This document shows positions 60,601-64,000 of a stretch of DNA of 64,000 nt, piece after piece (position 1 is the stretch's first letter; each line of letters opens with the position of its first letter). The stretch is from Gossypium raimondii (Eukaryota; Streptophyta; Magnoliopsida; Malvales; Malvaceae). Location of the stretch: NCBI RefSeq assembly GCF_025698545.1, contig NC_068566.1, forward strand, positions 48,029,192-48,093,191, written 5' to 3'. A program made the translations under genes and the position numbers. The notes below the pieces were generated by a model. It was not told the DNA's origin. It ran no database searches and saw only the letters and a list, made by a program, of their open reading frames with translations.

Positions 60601-61534
60601 GTGTCCACCACTTGGCTGCCTTATCCTCACCACGATGTCTTCGATCTTTTGAGGGATGAACGCCGCCGAGCTCAGGTTCCATTTACTTTTTCTATGGTTT
60701 AATTTTGTTCTACAATACTCATTTTCCAAATTTAACCCCTATACTTTAAATTTCACTCTATGCTTTTATATTATCTATTAAAATCAAACTGATAATACTT
60801 GCTAGTAAATGTGTTCCATTTAAGATGATGTAAAAAAAATAAAAGATTAAAACACCCATTTTACTTCATATATTTTCTATAATTATAGGTGTTTTGGTAT
60901 GTTATATTATGATGCTAAACTTGGTAATATACTATGATGCAGCTGGAGGTGCTATCAAATGGGAATGCCTTACATGAAGTGGCTCATATTGCTAATGGTT
61001 CCCATCCTGGAAATTGCATTTCACTCCTTAGAATCAACGTAATTCACTTCAATTTTCTACAATCCCCCCCCCTTTTTTCGACATGGAACTAAAACCCTAT
61101 AAGCTTGAAATGCACAGGTTTCCAGCAACTCATCACAACACGTAGACCTAATGCTACAAGAGAGCTGCACCAACAAATCCGGCAGCCTCGTCGTGTACTC
61201 AACCGTAGACGTCGATTCCGTTCAGCTGGCGATGAGCGGCGAGGACCCGTCGTGTATCCCATTGCTTCCGTTAGGCTTTTTTATAACCCCAATGGAACTG
61301 GTGAATGATGGTGGGTGTAAGGACGAAGCAAATGGGCATAATATTACAGCAGGGAGTTTACTCACCGTTGGACTTCAAGTTCTAGCCAGCACAATACCAT
61401 CGGCAAAGATCAATCTGTCGAGCATTGCAGCCATTAACAATCATTTATGCACCACCGTTCAACAAATCAGTAGTGCTTTGAGTAGCAATTGCATCGGGTC
61501 TTGCAATGAAGGTGACAATGGTAAAGAAAAATAG
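57681..61534 (+). CDS. HDG5: HDG5-like HD-ZIP IV transcription factor, copy C (complete)
   Basis: Epidermal/reproductive-type HD-ZIP class IV factor. Eleven exons: 57681-57815, 57905-58047, 58139-58256, 58656-58838, 59144-59590, 59681-59779, 59854-60072, 60153-60321, 60407-60675, 60943-61038, 61118-61534. All are in phase: 2,295 bp, 764 residues. Start [17 protein letters not shown]. Homeodomain about 76-135 ([23 protein letters not shown] at 123-128). Zipper-loop-zipper about 133-215 with the class IV CPNCGG loop (Cys166, Cys169). START about 257-480 ([65 protein letters not shown]). Then the conserved C-terminal region ([45 protein letters not shown]). The order matches what I recall of Arabidopsis HDG5. 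Class members bind the L1 box; no clear TAAATGYA site was found upstream. Confidence 0.93.
58885..59103. mobile_element. Long-TIR MITE, family 1, copy 8 (HDG5 copy C intron 4)
   Basis: Strongly decayed: 'gaaaattagtccatatacatt' on the left, 'ggactaatttgtccattttc' and 'tcataatacttttacca' on the right. Same intron position as 45786-46055. Confidence 0.55.
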
Positions 61535-61875
61535 GGTGTTGGTGATTCGTGAATTACCCATAACATCCTTAATTTTGTTAACTAATTGAGGAAGTTATTG
61601 GTAATTGTACTGAAAATCGTGCACTGGGATTTGTAGTAATTTTAATGTGGTAAATAAAGAGTGTAATGATGATGGAGGGTTAAATTTGAAAACTTGGGGG
61701 GGTATAGGTGAAGTCAAGAGCGCACCAATTGTGACCCTTTGCTTTTAATGGTAAAGGCCACCAATTAGCAAGGGTGGGTGGTTCGGGTATTGACTTCAGC
61801 TTTCTTGCCCTTTTTTTGTTAATTTTTATATATAGTTATAATAAACCTAAGTATTTGACTTAATCATTTGTGCTG

Positions 61876-64000
61876 GTCCTATTATGATTTTAGTCCTTTT
61901 ATTATGCTGAAGTTTAGATTATCAATAAAACTGTCATATACTAATAGAAGATATCCGTTGGTCTGCAGGATCCTATAGCAACCATAAATATCCATTGATA
62001 TATACATGTTATCCTATAAATTCTAATATAGTAAAGGTATTTATATTTGTATTAGTGAATTTTTTAAAAAATATATGTTGGGATTTAACTTTATTTTTCG
62101 ATGTAACTTAATAAATACTAACATAGAGGAGCAAGTAGCATAATCCATTGGCAGAATGTTTATAGAGTTAATGACTTTGGGATCTCCTTGGAGATTCTAT
62201 AACTCAAGTCATCTGAATTGAGTTAATAAATTGAGTAATTAAAAAAGTTATATTAGCAAATAAACCATTTTTAAATTATGACACATGATTAATTATCAAT
62301 ATTGTCATCATTTTCCATTAACTAATCTTATGCTTTAATTAACCATTGATTAGTGAAATAATTAAGTTAAACATTAGGCTAATCATGCATGTAAATATGA
62401 AAGTAGTAGGATGAAAGAGAAATTCAATTCTCTTCTTCCTTGTTCAGCTAAGACAACAAACAATAGAAAGAAAGAAAATATTCCTTCATCAAGCCACCAT
62501 TGTCGCACCTTGCATCAAGTATTAGTGAGTTCTTTTCCTTAAAATTTCAATAGGATTTTTGTTAGTAGTTAGTCTAGTGAATTAGTAAGTATTTATATGA
62601 AATTTCCATTGATGAAAGCTTGGGAAAAATTAAAGGTTAGAGATTAAAATTCATACATGTTTATAATAGATTAGATTATAATAGAATATGTTGAAATTGT
62701 TGTAAAATGTGTTAAATTAAGCTTGAATCAAGCTTAGATTATATAGTTAAATTAAGCTTAAGTAGGGACTAATTTGTAAAGAATAAAAACTTTGAGGATT
62801 GGTAATGAATAACGATAGTAGGAGGCCTGTAGTATATTTATTAAGCAAGATTTAAATTTGACCGGGAAAATTGTGAGAAACAAGTATTTTGTATATTTGG
62901 GGTTTACAGGGACAAAATTGAATAAGATACATTTATGTTTAATTAGAATGTTTTTATGTTCAAATTGTAGAAACTAATGAATTTGTGCATCTAAATTTTC
63001 CGTAAGTAACTAAAGATGAAGCCAGGATGTCGAAAAGCAAAGGGAAAGCTAAAGTTGTCAAAGAATAGCTAATTTGGTTTGTGCTCTCAAAGTTTGAGTT
63101 CATTAAATATCTAAATGTATTTGTTTGACTTGTTAAGTGATCAAAAATAGTAAACTATCAAGATGATTATGTTTGAAAGGTACATATTTACTGGATTAAG
63201 TGATTTGTGATCATAGGCATATGATTTGTATGTATAAATGCTTGTTTGAGGATATACAAAAATTAGTAACGAAATTTTCCCTATTAACATTGTCGGATAA
63301 AGTTACTGGTGTAATTGGCATGCCGTAGGGTCCATTTGATAGGTGGGAGTTTCAGCGCTTTACGCGTCGCATATTTAGCGCCTTACGCGTGTTACATTCA
63401 ATTACCATATGCATATTATACTAGTGTGGTTGGTGGGATCGATGCTTTATGCCTGACTAGCACTTCGATGTGTATTTGGTGTAATGGTGGATTGATCCGA
63501 GCATCCGTTCTTATATCTAACTCGGTTAATAACCGCACCTACTGTTTTAACCTAACATTGACAATTATGCCCTTAAATTAAAAGTAACTTAAGTTAGTTT
63601 GGACAAAAAATTGTCTTTGCAGTTTTTCACCCGTCAAGCTCCGGTTTCTCGACCCCCTTGTCAGTTGGCTTCGAGGGTTGTTTGGGAGCTTCAATGCCAT
63701 GGCCATGATCTTCTGGTGTCGCTACTTGGCACTCATGTGACTTAGCTTCCTCACTTTGGTGTCTAGGCTTGAGATTGCGACTTTGGTATGTCGTGACCAT
63801 GTACAATATCGTATTTCAACACATATGTATTTGAATTGAGATATTAATGCTAGTATGAAATATTATTGTAATATGATTATTCAAATGCAAATATCCTAAG
63901 GGTGCATGGAGAATCTCATTATATGAACGAGCATCTAAATGAAATGAATAAAATCAAATAAAGAATTATTTGATTTCATGGTATATGCGTGCTAATGAAA
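61876..64000. other. AT-rich region with probable LTR-retrotransposon fragment
   Basis: After the inverted arm ends, bases to about 63290 are AT-rich with no gene. About 63325-63545 ('agcgctttacgcgtcgcat', 'agcgccttacgcgtg', 'gactagcacttcgatgtg', 'gatccgagcatccgttc') and 63620-63665 ('cacccgtcaagctccggt') look like phrases from Gypsy-type LTRs of cotton, from memory. No matching second LTR or coding domain is in the window, so the identity is tentative. The open frame 63315-63581 is not a gene. Confidence 0.35.

Larger units (their letters stand above)
55960..61875. repeat. Inverted segmental duplication, right arm
   Basis: Reverse complement of about 43060-49255. It begins near 'cttctaaaagaaacggacgg' (55976; partner near 49205-49225) and stops matching just after 'gacttaatcatttgtgc' at about 61873. 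Holds the complete copy C. Confidence 0.85.

Noticed and set aside
1-64000. CRISPR arrays, bacterial operons, rRNA or intact tRNA genes
   Set aside because: Repeats are transposon arms or microsatellites without array spacing. tRNA-like boxes occur only in SINE-like fragments without a cloverleaf that I could fold.

Overview
This window is nuclear DNA from a flowering plant. It has AT-rich intergenic DNA, GT-AG introns, plant-specific families (a group D MAP kinase kinase, an HD-ZIP IV homeodomain factor, an S-protein homologue) and many short non-coding transposons. The repeat families look like those of cotton (Gossypium, Malvaceae); that is recognition from memory, not a search.

Layout. 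1-672: 3' part of a MAPKK gene (+). 2245-5679: a complete seven-exon SYP22-type vacuolar syntaxin (-). 9582-12884: a five-exon RRM protein of the BPA1-like family (+). 14468-16459: a three-exon organellar bL25-type ribosomal protein (+). 22259-22869: a three-exon single-pass membrane protein of unknown function (-). 27953-30668: a two-exon plant protein of unknown function (+). 32402-32896: intronless CML18-like calmodulin-like protein (-). 37803-38222: intronless secreted S-protein homologue (+). Transposon debris fills the spaces: long-TIR MITEs, a GGCCC-ended element, foldback elements, SINE-like fragments and a degraded RNase H piece.

39.7-61.9 kb is the most interesting part. An HDG5-like HD-ZIP IV gene is present three times. 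Copy C (57681-61534, +) has all 11 exons open, 764 codons. Copy B (43391-47265, -) lies head-to-head with it as the other arm of an inverted duplication of about 6 kb per arm. As given it carries two 1-bp losses, at an exon 7/intron junction and in exon 10. Copy A (40492-42579, -) is the 3' half of the gene, made by a 2,899-bp tandem duplication whose breakpoints can be read to the base. The spacer between the inverted arms holds a decayed LINE, itself interrupted by a TRIM-like mini-LTR element with a tRNA-Met primer-binding site.

The genes are ordinary independent plant transcription units and do not form a pathway. Exon boundaries were worked out by hand from splice dinucleotides, reading-frame phase and remembered family sequences. 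No alignment or database search was run.
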